NCBI GenBank assembly: GCA_015655115.1
Contig: JAATFQ010000015.1
Coordinates: 1-41,594 of the forward strand
Direction: 5' to 3'
Source: Sphingobacteriales bacterium
Lineage (GTDB): Bacteria > Bacteroidota > Bacteroidia > Sphingobacteriales > Sphingobacteriaceae
DNA length: 41,594 nt
The translations under genes were made by a program, and so were the position numbers. Shown here piece by piece: positions 1-7,701 of the stretch. The notes beneath the pieces are model-generated. The model was not told the origin of the DNA and made no database searches. It saw only the letters and a list, made by a program, of their open reading frames with translations. Position 1 is the first letter of the stretch. Each line of letters opens with the position of its first letter.

Positions 1-2
1 AA

Positions 3-206
3 CTAAGCGGTTCTTATATCATTAGTATTGATGGAACCCCGGTATTCAACAGGAAAGAAAAGGGGCGCTTTCCGGAAATTAAAGAGCTGAAACAGCTTGT
101 ACGCGATGTAGTTAATCCGGATAAGAGCCTTGGGCATTCTGATAAGCCCAACAAACCCAGTTGTGCAGCAGTCGGGCAAGGTCGGCACTGCTTCCTTCCA
201 TTTTAA
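3..206 (+). pseudogene. SelT/SelW/SelH (Rdx) family protein, 3' end only, fused at its end to foreign sequence
   Basis: The frame enters from the left edge and reads through a segment typical of the C-terminus of Rdx-family selenoprotein-W-like proteins: GTPVFNRKEKGRFPEIKELK, then a VRD motif and DKSLGHSDK. Family members usually stop within a few residues of LGHSD. Here the frame runs on for about 20 residues into sequence that is antisense to a truncated cbiA gene, so the native stop was probably lost in a deletion whose junction lies near 146-163. Rdx proteins are small thioredoxin-fold proteins of uncertain redox function. The N-terminal CxxC half would be outside the window. The protein may still work with a short foreign tail, so 'pseudogene' is tentative. 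Confidence 0.6.
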
Positions 207-495
207 CGGAGCCATCAAAAAGGCCCATTACTCCCTCAGTCACCACTACATCTGCTTCGCCACCATACCCGGTATACAACTCATTAATATGAGCATCGTC
301 CATCATAAAGCGGTCGATATTGATGCTTTGCATTCCCGAAGCCAGTGTATGCAACTTAGGGTCCAGGTAATCCGGTCCACACTTGAAAGGCTGAACATTC
401 AGTCCCTGGTTGCGCAGTGCTCTTAGAATACCCAGTGTAACGGTAGTTTTACCGGCACCACTATGCGTAGCAGCAATTAAAAATTGAGGTTTCAT
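163..495 (-). pseudogene. cbiA: Cobyrinate a,c-diamide synthase, N-terminal fragment
   Basis: The start ATG is at 495. The first ~112 residues match the N-terminal ATPase part of CobB/CbiA: a P-loop (THSGAGKTTVT), the FKCGPDYLDP motif, and VVTEGVMGLFDG followed by GSSADLARLL. Intact proteins of this family are about 430-460 residues. Here the match ends at LARLLH, and the frame then runs 15 residues through the complement of the SelW-like gene to a stop near 112. The glutamine amidotransferase half and most of the synthase domain are gone, so corrinoid amidation by this copy is not expected. No other cobalamin gene is visible here. The fragment ends where the SelW-like gene loses its normal end, so one deletion explains both. 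Confidence 0.8.
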
Positions 496-562
496 AATTG
501 CTAAGGTAAGAAATCTGGCTGTAAGCAGAAGGGCGATTTTCTATGCCTGGCAGGTATCCAAT

Positions 563-603
563 AAAAAAGGTTGCCTTCATATCTCATGAAGGCAACCTTT
601 TTT
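563..603. terminator. Bidirectional intrinsic terminator
   Basis: There is a perfect 18-bp inverted repeat (563-580 and 586-603) with a 5-nt loop. A-runs on one side and T-runs on the other give a U-tract in either direction. It lies just past the stop of the OmpA-type gene at 630 and upstream of the broken cbiA start, so its main job is probably ending the ice-binding/OmpA transcript. Confidence 0.85.
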
Positions 604-629
604 ATTGCTTTATGTTTTCAGCCCGGAAT

Positions 630-2561
630 TTACTTCAGCACTGCGATATCAATAATAACAGTCCTGTTGTAGAAACGCTCTTCCGGAAGACTATTTTCAA
701 ATGGCGAACGACTTAAGTCCTCCCCAAATCCGACAGTTTCAAATTTCACATTATTTTTACCAGTACTGGCCAGTGCACGTTTAATAATTTTCTGTGTTTC
801 CTGAGCTCTGCTGTCAGACAGTTTTTGGTTATACATTTCCTCTCCAATAATGTCGGTATGGCCATGTATGATTACTGTCGAGCCATCAGTTATCAGCGGA
901 GAAACCACGTTAGTCAGGAATTTCTCATACGAAGCGATTGTTTTCGACTTATCGAAATTAAACAGGATACTATAACGGAAACCATTTTCAATGATCTCTG
1001 CCTGATTAACCAAATGTACATTAGTTTCTTTCCTAATGGGTAGTCCTTCTTTAGTTTCGCCAATGAGGGATATTTTATAATCTCCCTCAGGATTTGAACC
1101 CAGAATAGTACTTCCTGCTACACTTGCCTGGTCATCTTTAAATGGTCCGTAATGCTGCACCATTCCGCTGGCATCAGTAACATCGACATTCCATGATCTC
1201 AATAAAGATTTGCCACCAGCAACATTAAAGACCAGGTGACTGTCCAGAGGATCGGCTTGTACAGTGTTGATTTGAACAGGCTTCATCATATCGCCGCCTA
1301 CTTCCATCAATAATTCAGGTGAGGCACTTTCAATGTCTACACGCCTGTCACCCGAACGCAGCAGCGCCAGTTCTTTGGTGCCACCAGGTTGTTCTGAAGG
1401 GATAAGTGGCTTTGTACGTCCCTGAACCTTGATTCTTGAAGCTTCAATTCCGAAAGTGTTGACCATATAGTCTTTAACAGCTACAGCCATAGCTTCACCT
1501 TCTACAGGTCCGTTCGCAGAGGCACCACTAAGGAAGATTTTTGCAGACGGATTAGCACGCATACGGTCGCCCACAATATTAAGAACGTTATGGTAAACTT
1601 CCATTTGCCTGGCAGAACGACCGGCAGTATCAGCAGATTGTTGATTCTGCAATTGCTCTTCTTTAAAGCCAGTAGCCTGATCTTTAGTAAGCATCACATA
1701 GCGGCTTGGGATAGCGGCAGATCCTTCATTAAAGAATACATAATTCAGTAATGGCAGAGTTTCGCTAACCTGGCGTTTAACCGGAGCTGCTTTAGGCGCT
1801 CTGACCGAGAATGCAACATCGGGATAAGCAACAGCAGGAGTATTATCTTTTGCCACAGTTTTTGAACTTTTACCAAATTTAACTGCAACACCAGCTCTTA
1901 CGGTAGTCATTGACCAGCTTTCTATACTCCTTGGGTCTTGTCCGAAATAAGGATGGTAAGACACAAATGGAGAGAGGCTCCATTTGGTGACACTTGTTGC
2001 TGATGAGATTGGAATTTCATAACCTACTCCAACCTGTCCGGATAATAATGTTTTACGTGTTGAGCTTAACTCTGAATCTGTATTAGGTTGTTTCAACTGT
2101 GTGTAACTGAAATCCTTCTGGAAGTTGAAACCCACTCTTGGGCCTGCAAAGAAGTACAGGTTCGATGATTTGAACCCGAAGCGCAGGCTGGGTTCAATGG
2201 CAAGGTAACTCATATTGGTGGACAGGTCTGCGGGACAGTTACATGGTGCAATCACACCGTCAAACTTTCCGCCGCGGCCGTCATAAGCCACATTCAGCAT
2301 AGCGCCCCATATTCTTCCCGGGCGATATTCTACTAGTGCAGATCCGTAAAGTTTTACCCCGTTTCCTTTATGAAAAGCAGTAGGGGCAATCAATGAATTA
2401 TTCAGTCTCTGTGTAGTTCCATCATAAAAGTTGAAATTCGCAGCACCAGAGATACCAAACCACCATGTAGGCTGGATATCCTGTGCTTTAACTGTAGTTG
2501 TAGCGATCATCATTAACATGCAGATGATCAGTTTCGGTGTTATTATATTTTTGAGTGACAT
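630..2561 (-). CDS. Outer-membrane beta-barrel protein with two OmpA-like domains
   Basis: 643 residues with a signal peptide (residues 1-26, ending VKA). The N-terminal ~230 residues have alternating aromatic strands typical of an outer-membrane barrel (WWFGISGAANFNF near 33). A first OmpA-like region spans about 273-420 (FFNEGSAAIP, later RRVDIES). A second, clearer one spans about 528-640, with LFNFDKSKT, IIHGHTDIIGEE and SRAQ. OmpA domains of this fold bind peptidoglycan, so the protein probably links the outer membrane to the wall. The gene starts 21 nt after the ice-binding lipoprotein stop, and the two probably form an operon. The pairing suggests it anchors or displays the partner, but that is inference. 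Confidence 0.85.
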   Translation of the reverse strand: MSLKNIITPKLIICMLMMIATTTVKAQDIQPTWWFGISGAANFNFYDGTTQRLNNSLIAPTAFHKGNGVKLYGSALVEYRPGRIWGAMLNVAYDGRGGKFDGVIAPCNCPADLSTNMSYLAIEPSLRFGFKSSNLYFFAGPRVGFNFQKDFSYTQLKQPNTDSELSSTRKTLLSGQVGVGYEIPISSATSVTKWSLSPFVSYHPYFGQDPRSIESWSMTTVRAGVAVKFGKSSKTVAKDNTPAVAYPDVAFSVRAPKAAPVKRQVSETLPLLNYVFFNEGSAAIPSRYVMLTKDQATGFKEEQLQNQQSADTAGRSARQMEVYHNVLNIVGDRMRANPSAKIFLSGASANGPVEGEAMAVAVKDYMVNTFGIEASRIKVQGRTKPLIPSEQPGGTKELALLRSGDRRVDIESASPELLMEVGGDMMKPVQINTVQADPLDSHLVFNVAGGKSLLRSWNVDVTDASGMVQHYGPFKDDQASVAGSTILGSNPEGDYKISLIGETKEGLPIRKETNVHLVNQAEIIENGFRYSILFNFDKSKTIASYEKFLTNVVSPLITDGSTVIIHGHTDIIGEEMYNQKLSDSRAQETQKIIKRALASTGKNNVKFETVGFGEDLSRSPFENSLPEERFYNRTVIIDIAVLK

Positions 2562-2582
2562 AAGATTTTCTATTTAGATAGG

Positions 2583-4616
2583 TTAAGGTTGGATAACTGT
2601 ACTGGTGTTTAAGGTAACAGCTGTTTGAGCTAGCAATCTGCCGTTAACTTTAGCACCCGTATTGAGTGAAATCAGCGTTTTACTAAATATAATTCCGCTG
2701 AAATTACTGTTGGTTCCAAGCGTAGCCTGTCCGGATACTACCCAAAAGATATTTTTAGCTTGTGCACCACCTAGTAAAGTGATGTTGGCACTATTGCTTA
2801 TTGTTAGATCCTGTGCAATCTGGAATACCCAGACATCATTCGGTCCTCCAGAGAGGGTGACACCCTGGTTAGTAACCAGCACACCGGTACTCCATTTATA
2901 CAATCCGGCAGTTAATGTCCTTCCGCTAATGTCTCCATTGTACAGACCTACAATAGGGGCAGGAGTGATCAGGGCATTACCGGCAGTGAAGGCGGTTTCC
3001 ATATCACTTACTGCAGTTGTCATTTTTGCTGGGGTAGGTGCGGCGTAATCTGCAGCATAGACCTTACCTACAACAATCGGTGTGTGTGAAGATTCACCAT
3101 TGGTATCCATGATCAGTCCGAATCCTGTTATAGAGGTTGACGACGCCGGGCTGACGCCGATATCTCCTGTTACCAGTGTAATTCCAGTGGTTGAAATCCC
3201 AGCTTTAGTTAAAGTTGCAAAATCACCCGCTGTACCCAGGTTGATGGCGGCAGGGCCGGTTGGAGCAACTGCGGTATAATTTGCAGTAATAGTTTTATTA
3301 CTTGTCATACTTACCGTAAGCGGATTGATAATGCTGCTTGCGTCGCCTGTCCAGGATGTAAAAGTAAATCCTGTATTTGCTGTAGCTGTCAGGGTTACCA
3401 ATGTACCATAATTATAGGTTGCCTGGTTAATACTTTTTGCTACCGTACCATTTGCTGAGATTACTGTAAGCGTGAAAGTATTGATCGTAAAGTTGGCCAC
3501 AAGGCGTTTGTTTGCACTCATAACGAATGTATAACTTGGACTTGTGGAAATGATAGTACCATTATCTGTCCAGTTAACAAAAGTATAACCTGTATTTGCT
3601 GTAGCATTTATCGTCACTGAGGTTCCTGCGACATACGAACCCGCTCCGCTGGTTGTACCACCTGCTACAGGATTTGAAGTTAATATCAATGCAAATTGAG
3701 ATGCAGGAACAGCTATATAATGAGCTATTAACGTTCTGTTGGCACTAATTACAAACTGGTAGCTGGAACTAGTAGAAACAATGGCACCATTTTCAGTCCA
3801 GTTAACGAAAGTATATCCTGCATTAGGCGTTGCGGCAACGGTAACAACGGTGCCGGCACTATAGGCGCCCGATCCTACGTTTGTTCCACCCGCCACAGGG
3901 CTTGATGATAGGATTACAGCGAGCTGGCCTGCAACAATTGGTGCAAAGTTCGCTACTAACGTACTATTTCCATCAACTGTGAATGGATAACTGGAACTTG
4001 TTGAGACTTCTGTTCCGCCCACTGTCCAGTTTACGAATGTGTAACCTGTATTTGGAATTGCCGCTACCGTAGTAATAGATCCCTGTGCAAATTGTCCGGC
4101 CCCGGTTGTTGTTCCACCTGCTGCTGGTGTAGCAGATACAGTGATTAAAGGGATACTGGTAAATGTCCAGGTATACTCATCAACCATTGAGGTGTGAAAA
4201 ACATCTTTAGCGGCCGTTGTCACTGTACCTGTGTAAACCAGATAGGGTAAAAGAGGGACAGTAGGAGTAAAGGTATAAGTTTTTGCGCTGGCTGTAGTAG
4301 CAATCTTTCCTGCTATTACTGTTGTTCCTTGTTTAATGCTGAAATTTTGGCTGTTAATAGTGGTGGAGTCCATATCGGTATTGAAAGTAATAGAAATCAC
4401 TTTATTCAATACCACATCAACTGCCTTATCCATTGGATCAGTGGAAACTACCACGGGGCAAACCCCTTCAACTGCCTCAAAGTCATCTTTTCTACATCCT
4501 GTGATAAAAACAGAGAGGAATAGAGCAAGTGAAAGAAAGGACTTAAACATTTTCGAATAATGACCGCTTTTGGAGCTTTGCACATTACCCTTTTTCAAAG
4601 TAAAATTTGTTTTCAT
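2583..4616 (-). CDS. Modular DUF3494 ice-binding lipoprotein with Ig-like and InlB B-type repeats
   Basis: 677 residues. A lipobox (FITGC, Cys41) follows a hydrophobic stretch, so the protein is probably lipid-anchored. A start at Met23 would give a more standard signal peptide. Domains in order: a bacterial Ig-like (Big_5 type) domain at ~52-155; three close copies of a ~74-residue repeat at ~157-376, each with GYTFVNWT; a fourth diverged copy at ~380-448; and a C-terminal DUF3494 ice-binding domain at ~456-677 (starting AINLGTAGDFATLTKAGIS). DUF3494 proteins bind ice crystals, inhibit recrystallisation or attach cells to ice. The repeat stalk would hold the ice-binding head away from the cell. 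First gene of a unit with the OmpA-type gene. The domain assignment is strong; activity on ice is inferred from the family. Confidence 0.88.
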   Translation of the reverse strand: MKTNFTLKKGNVQSSKSGHYSKMFKSFLSLALFLSVFITGCRKDDFEAVEGVCPVVVSTDPMDKAVDVVLNKVISITFNTDMDSTTINSQNFSIKQGTTVIAGKIATTASAKTYTFTPTVPLLPYLVYTGTVTTAAKDVFHTSMVDEYTWTFTSIPLITVSATPAAGGTTTGAGQFAQGSITTVAAIPNTGYTFVNWTVGGTEVSTSSSYPFTVDGNSTLVANFAPIVAGQLAVILSSSPVAGGTNVGSGAYSAGTVVTVAATPNAGYTFVNWTENGAIVSTSSSYQFVISANRTLIAHYIAVPASQFALILTSNPVAGGTTSGAGSYVAGTSVTINATANTGYTFVNWTDNGTIISTSPSYTFVMSANKRLVANFTINTFTLTVISANGTVAKSINQATYNYGTLVTLTATANTGFTFTSWTGDASSIINPLTVSMTSNKTITANYTAVAPTGPAAINLGTAGDFATLTKAGISTTGITLVTGDIGVSPASSTSITGFGLIMDTNGESSHTPIVVGKVYAADYAAPTPAKMTTAVSDMETAFTAGNALITPAPIVGLYNGDISGRTLTAGLYKWSTGVLVTNQGVTLSGGPNDVWVFQIAQDLTISNSANITLLGGAQAKNIFWVVSGQATLGTNSNFSGIIFSKTLISLNTGAKVNGRLLAQTAVTLNTSTVIQP

Positions 4617-5030
4617 AATTAGTATTTATAGCTGCGTTTGTTTTTGGTTTACGTGGAGTGTACCAGGATGACTTTGCGAATTGCAATGAGAGCGGGGTAA
4701 GATGTCCCTATAGACAAATCCCCATTTGCAAAAGGAATGCCTGTTGTAACAATTTTATATACAGATTGAGGAATTTTATACCCGGATTGAGGTATTTGAT
4801 TTTGTTATTTCTTTTTATATTGCGGTTTTATCGGTATTCATTGGCCTTTTTTAATTTTTTTTAATCTGTTATCAATTAAGTGGTGTATAATATTTTATGG
4901 TTTTAATTTTTAAATTAATAGTCTAAAAATTTTATTTGTGATTAGTTTACAGGACTCCGTTGTAGTAGTTTGACTAAAAATAGAGGTTGTGAGCGTAAGT
5001 AATTAGTCGCTTGCGTTGTAATTATATAAC
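4617..5030. other. AT-rich leader/intergenic region upstream of the ice-binding gene
   Basis: No coding frame is supportable here. It holds the leader and presumably the promoter of the ice-binding gene, which reads leftwards. The visible structure is an exact 8-bp direct repeat, GATTGAGG, at 4764-4771 and 4785-4792, spaced 21 bp and followed in both copies by two bases and TTT. That spacing is two helical turns, so a regulator could bind. The 4850-5030 part is very AT-rich without clear motifs. Confidence 0.4.
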
Positions 5031-5094
5031 AAAAAAGTCTTGCACTTAATCTAAAGGGGTTTCAATCTCTTTAAATCAAGTACAAGACTTTTTT
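5031..5094 (-). terminator. Intrinsic terminator of the SusCD/redoxin locus
   Basis: Arms at 5031-5056 and 5069-5094 form a 26-bp stem with a 12-nt loop, ending in an A/T run. Three positions do not pair as plus-strand RNA but become G-U wobbles in minus-strand RNA. The hairpin therefore belongs to the leftward transcript whose last gene stops at 5136. Confidence 0.85.
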
Positions 5095-5135
5095 TTGCTG
5101 TTTTTATCCGCTAATTTCCTGGGATAATCAGCAGA

Positions 5136-6257
5136 TTAATTCAATAACATTTCCAGCTCTTTGTATAATGCTGTGCCTCTTAATCCACGGGCAATGACCT
5201 TGCCATCACTGTCCAGCAAGAAATTGTCAGGGATACCCTGAATACCATATAACTTTGCAACAGGGTCATCCCATTGTTTCAATCCGGAAACATGGTGCCA
5301 AGGCATTCCGTCACTGGCAATTGCCTTTTTCCATGCCACAGCATCGCGGTCCAGGGACACACTGATAATGTTGAATCCTTTATCGTTAAATGCTTTAAAG
5401 GCACGTACCACATTAGGATTTTCCTTGCGGCAGGGAGCGCACCAGCTTGCCCAGAAATCTACCAGGGTTATCTTTCCTTTTTTGACCACATCACTGAGCT
5501 TCAAGGGGTGCCCGAGTGTATCACTAGAGATAAAATCGGGCAACACTACACCTACGCTGGTCCGTTTTGCAAGGTTCAGTGCTGTGCCGAGCTTTTTACC
5601 TGTCTGTGTATTTTTCAGTTCCGGGGAGAGCGCTGTGTACAGAGGAGCTATTCTTTTATAATCCAATTGACCACCCGACATAGTCATAAGTGTAGTTAAA
5701 GAGACCAGCGATACCGGGTGGGTTTTAATAAATTGCGATCTGATGCTGCCTATGGAATCCTGCAGTCCGTAGAATTCTTTCTCCAGAGTGGCAAAATCTG
5801 CTGTTTTCCGATACTCTTGGGTAGAATTCACCGCTTTTATTTTTAGTGTTATCAATCTTTTTAACACCGGGTCTATCCGATGTTGTAATTCATCATATTC
5901 GGCCGTAAGCTTTGTCCCTTTAATTGCAGCAGTTTTCAGAGAATCTGAACCTTTAAAAACAAACAGGCCCTTTTCAATAAAAAAATTGCGGTTATCCAGT
6001 CCTTCTTTACCAGGATTAGAAATGCGGCTGAGGTTTGCAATAACAGGGGTACTGATCTTTCCTGAATATTTGATAACCCCATTGATGATTTTAACTGTGT
6101 CTGCTATATTTTTATTGTCCAGGGTATACCGTAAGATAGCAATTTCCTGTCCTGTCCATTTATCCAGTTTTCCTGTGATAGTAAATGTTGCAGTTTGCCC
6201 GAAACCAGCCAGGTGGGTTAGCAGGAGTAATGTAAAAAGTAAATATCTCATGTTCAT
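5136..6257 (-). CDS. TlpA/ResA-type thiol-disulfide oxidoreductase with DUF4369 N-terminal domain
   Basis: 373 residues. A signal peptide (about 1-20, MNMRYLLFTLLLLTHLAGFG) directs it to the periplasm. Residues ~24-120 look like the beta-rich DUF4369 domain common in Bacteroidota redoxins. Residues ~235-373 are an AhpC/TSA-Redoxin domain with WASWCAPCRKE (Cys273, Cys276) and the cis-proline segment GIPDNF (Pro343). It should reduce or exchange disulfides outside the cytoplasm. The start lies 5 nt past the SusD stop, so it is the last gene of the sigma-FecR-SusC-SusD unit. Redoxins of this type are frequent partners of STN-type SusC genes in Pedobacter-like genomes; the client proteins are unknown. 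Confidence 0.88.
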   Translation of the reverse strand: MNMRYLLFTLLLLTHLAGFGQTATFTITGKLDKWTGQEIAILRYTLDNKNIADTVKIINGVIKYSGKISTPVIANLSRISNPGKEGLDNRNFFIEKGLFVFKGSDSLKTAAIKGTKLTAEYDELQHRIDPVLKRLITLKIKAVNSTQEYRKTADFATLEKEFYGLQDSIGSIRSQFIKTHPVSLVSLTTLMTMSGGQLDYKRIAPLYTALSPELKNTQTGKKLGTALNLAKRTSVGVVLPDFISSDTLGHPLKLSDVVKKGKITLVDFWASWCAPCRKENPNVVRAFKAFNDKGFNIISVSLDRDAVAWKKAIASDGMPWHHVSGLKQWDDPVAKLYGIQGIPDNFLLDSDGKVIARGLRGTALYKELEMLLN

Positions 6258-6262
6258 ATTAA

Positions 6263-7684
6263 TTAATAGCCTTCACTTTGATTCAGGTTAGGGTTAACAA
6301 GGATTTCATTAGCAGGAAGAGGGAGGTAAGCCGCCGTAGGTTTAATAGCTGGTTTCCTGTTCCCGAAATATCCCGCAAGATCATCAGGCTGGATTCTTTT
6401 GGCATCAAACCAGCGGTGGCCATATTCGGAAAACAATTCCAGTAACCTTTCATTATAAATAACGGCCAGAAGGTCTTTCTGAGAAATATTTGGAGAAGCA
6501 TAGCCAATAGTTTTAAAATCCTTACTCTCATTGGCGACTGCACCTGCACGGATACGGATGGCATCAACATCTGCAATGGCACCTGTCAGGTTGTTCTGCA
6601 TTGCCCTTGCTTCGGCCCTGATCAGGTATTGCTCTGCCAAACGTAACACTGTCGAAGCTTCTTTTTTAGCCCCTGCATCAGTGTTGCTGAAAGTCTTATA
6701 TTTCAAAGGTGCAGTGTTCGGCGCTGACACAGTACCCCCTAGGCGCCCCCACTTACTTAAACGCTGGTCGCCCGTTTTGAACTGGCCCACCAGGTAAGGC
6801 GTCATCCTGCAGGAACTATTAGCACTACTGCTTCCGCTGATAGAGGTTCCTTCAGAACAATAAAGGTTGGTTCCCGGATTTGCCAATGCCCATATTGCTT
6901 CTTTAGAGGCGGCAAGAAATACATTTTCTAAAGCATCGAGTTGGTAAGTAGTACTTTGTGCGATTACAGCAGAGGCCTCTGTTTCGGCATTTGCCCAATC
7001 TTTTTGATAGAGGTATACCCTGGCGAGTAGCGCTGTTGCCGCCCATTTATTTCCACGATATCTGGAGCCTGCAACAGTATTATTAGTGCCGGCTTTACTT
7101 TGCGCAAACTTGAGGTCTATAATAATCTGGTTATAGATATCCTTCTGATCCGACACAGGGAGCAATGCATTATTAATGTAATTTGATGTGAGCACTAATG
7201 GTACCTTGTTGTATAAATTGGTAAGATAGAAAAAGGAGAGTGCCCTGATAAACCGGGCTTCACCCATTAAAGCATCCTTTTGAGCAGTGCTCAGTCCTGG
7301 AGACCTTTCTGCAGCCTCATACAGGTTATTGGCCTGGTAGATATAAGAATAATAGGCTGCCCATATATTAGCCACAGCAGAGTTGTCGGGGAAAATATTA
7401 TTGTCAAAAAACTGCTGCTGTTCTGTGGAGTAATTGGCTCTTACCAATTCGTCAGCACCGAGACCTATGGTACCAGTCAGTATCCCTTCAAACGGGCAGC
7501 TGGAAAGTATGTTAGTCATAGACTGGTAAATACCGCGCATCGCTGCCTGTGCAGCATCATTGGTGTTAAATACAGTTTCGGTAGTAAACACCCCGGCCGG
7601 GATATTCACGTCAATAGTTTTATCACAACTGCTGGCAACCGTCATCATGAGCAGCAGGACAAGTATTTTATATATAGATTTCAT
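6263..7684 (-). CDS. SusD/RagB family substrate-binding lipoprotein
   Basis: 473 residues with a lipobox ending at Cys20 (TVASSC), so an outer-membrane surface lipoprotein. SusD hallmarks are visible: the N-terminal helical region with repeated A/Y-rich helices (ANIWAAYYSYIYQANN), the GEARFIRALSFFYLTNLY segment (TPR-like) and the C-terminal region with YNERLLELFSEYGHRWFDAKR. It forms the lid over the SusC channel at 7702-11106 and captures the ligand. The SusC stop is 17 nt upstream. No glycoside hydrolase sits in this operon, so the substrate is not obvious and may be a peptide or another polymer rather than a glycan. Confidence 0.93.
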   Translation of the reverse strand: MKSIYKILVLLLMMTVASSCDKTIDVNIPAGVFTTETVFNTNDAAQAAMRGIYQSMTNILSSCPFEGILTGTIGLGADELVRANYSTEQQQFFDNNIFPDNSAVANIWAAYYSYIYQANNLYEAAERSPGLSTAQKDALMGEARFIRALSFFYLTNLYNKVPLVLTSNYINNALLPVSDQKDIYNQIIIDLKFAQSKAGTNNTVAGSRYRGNKWAATALLARVYLYQKDWANAETEASAVIAQSTTYQLDALENVFLAASKEAIWALANPGTNLYCSEGTSISGSSSANSSCRMTPYLVGQFKTGDQRLSKWGRLGGTVSAPNTAPLKYKTFSNTDAGAKKEASTVLRLAEQYLIRAEARAMQNNLTGAIADVDAIRIRAGAVANESKDFKTIGYASPNISQKDLLAVIYNERLLELFSEYGHRWFDAKRIQPDDLAGYFGNRKPAIKPTAAYLPLPANEILVNPNLNQSEGY

Positions 7685-7701
7685 CGTACAGTTCTAAAAG
7701 G

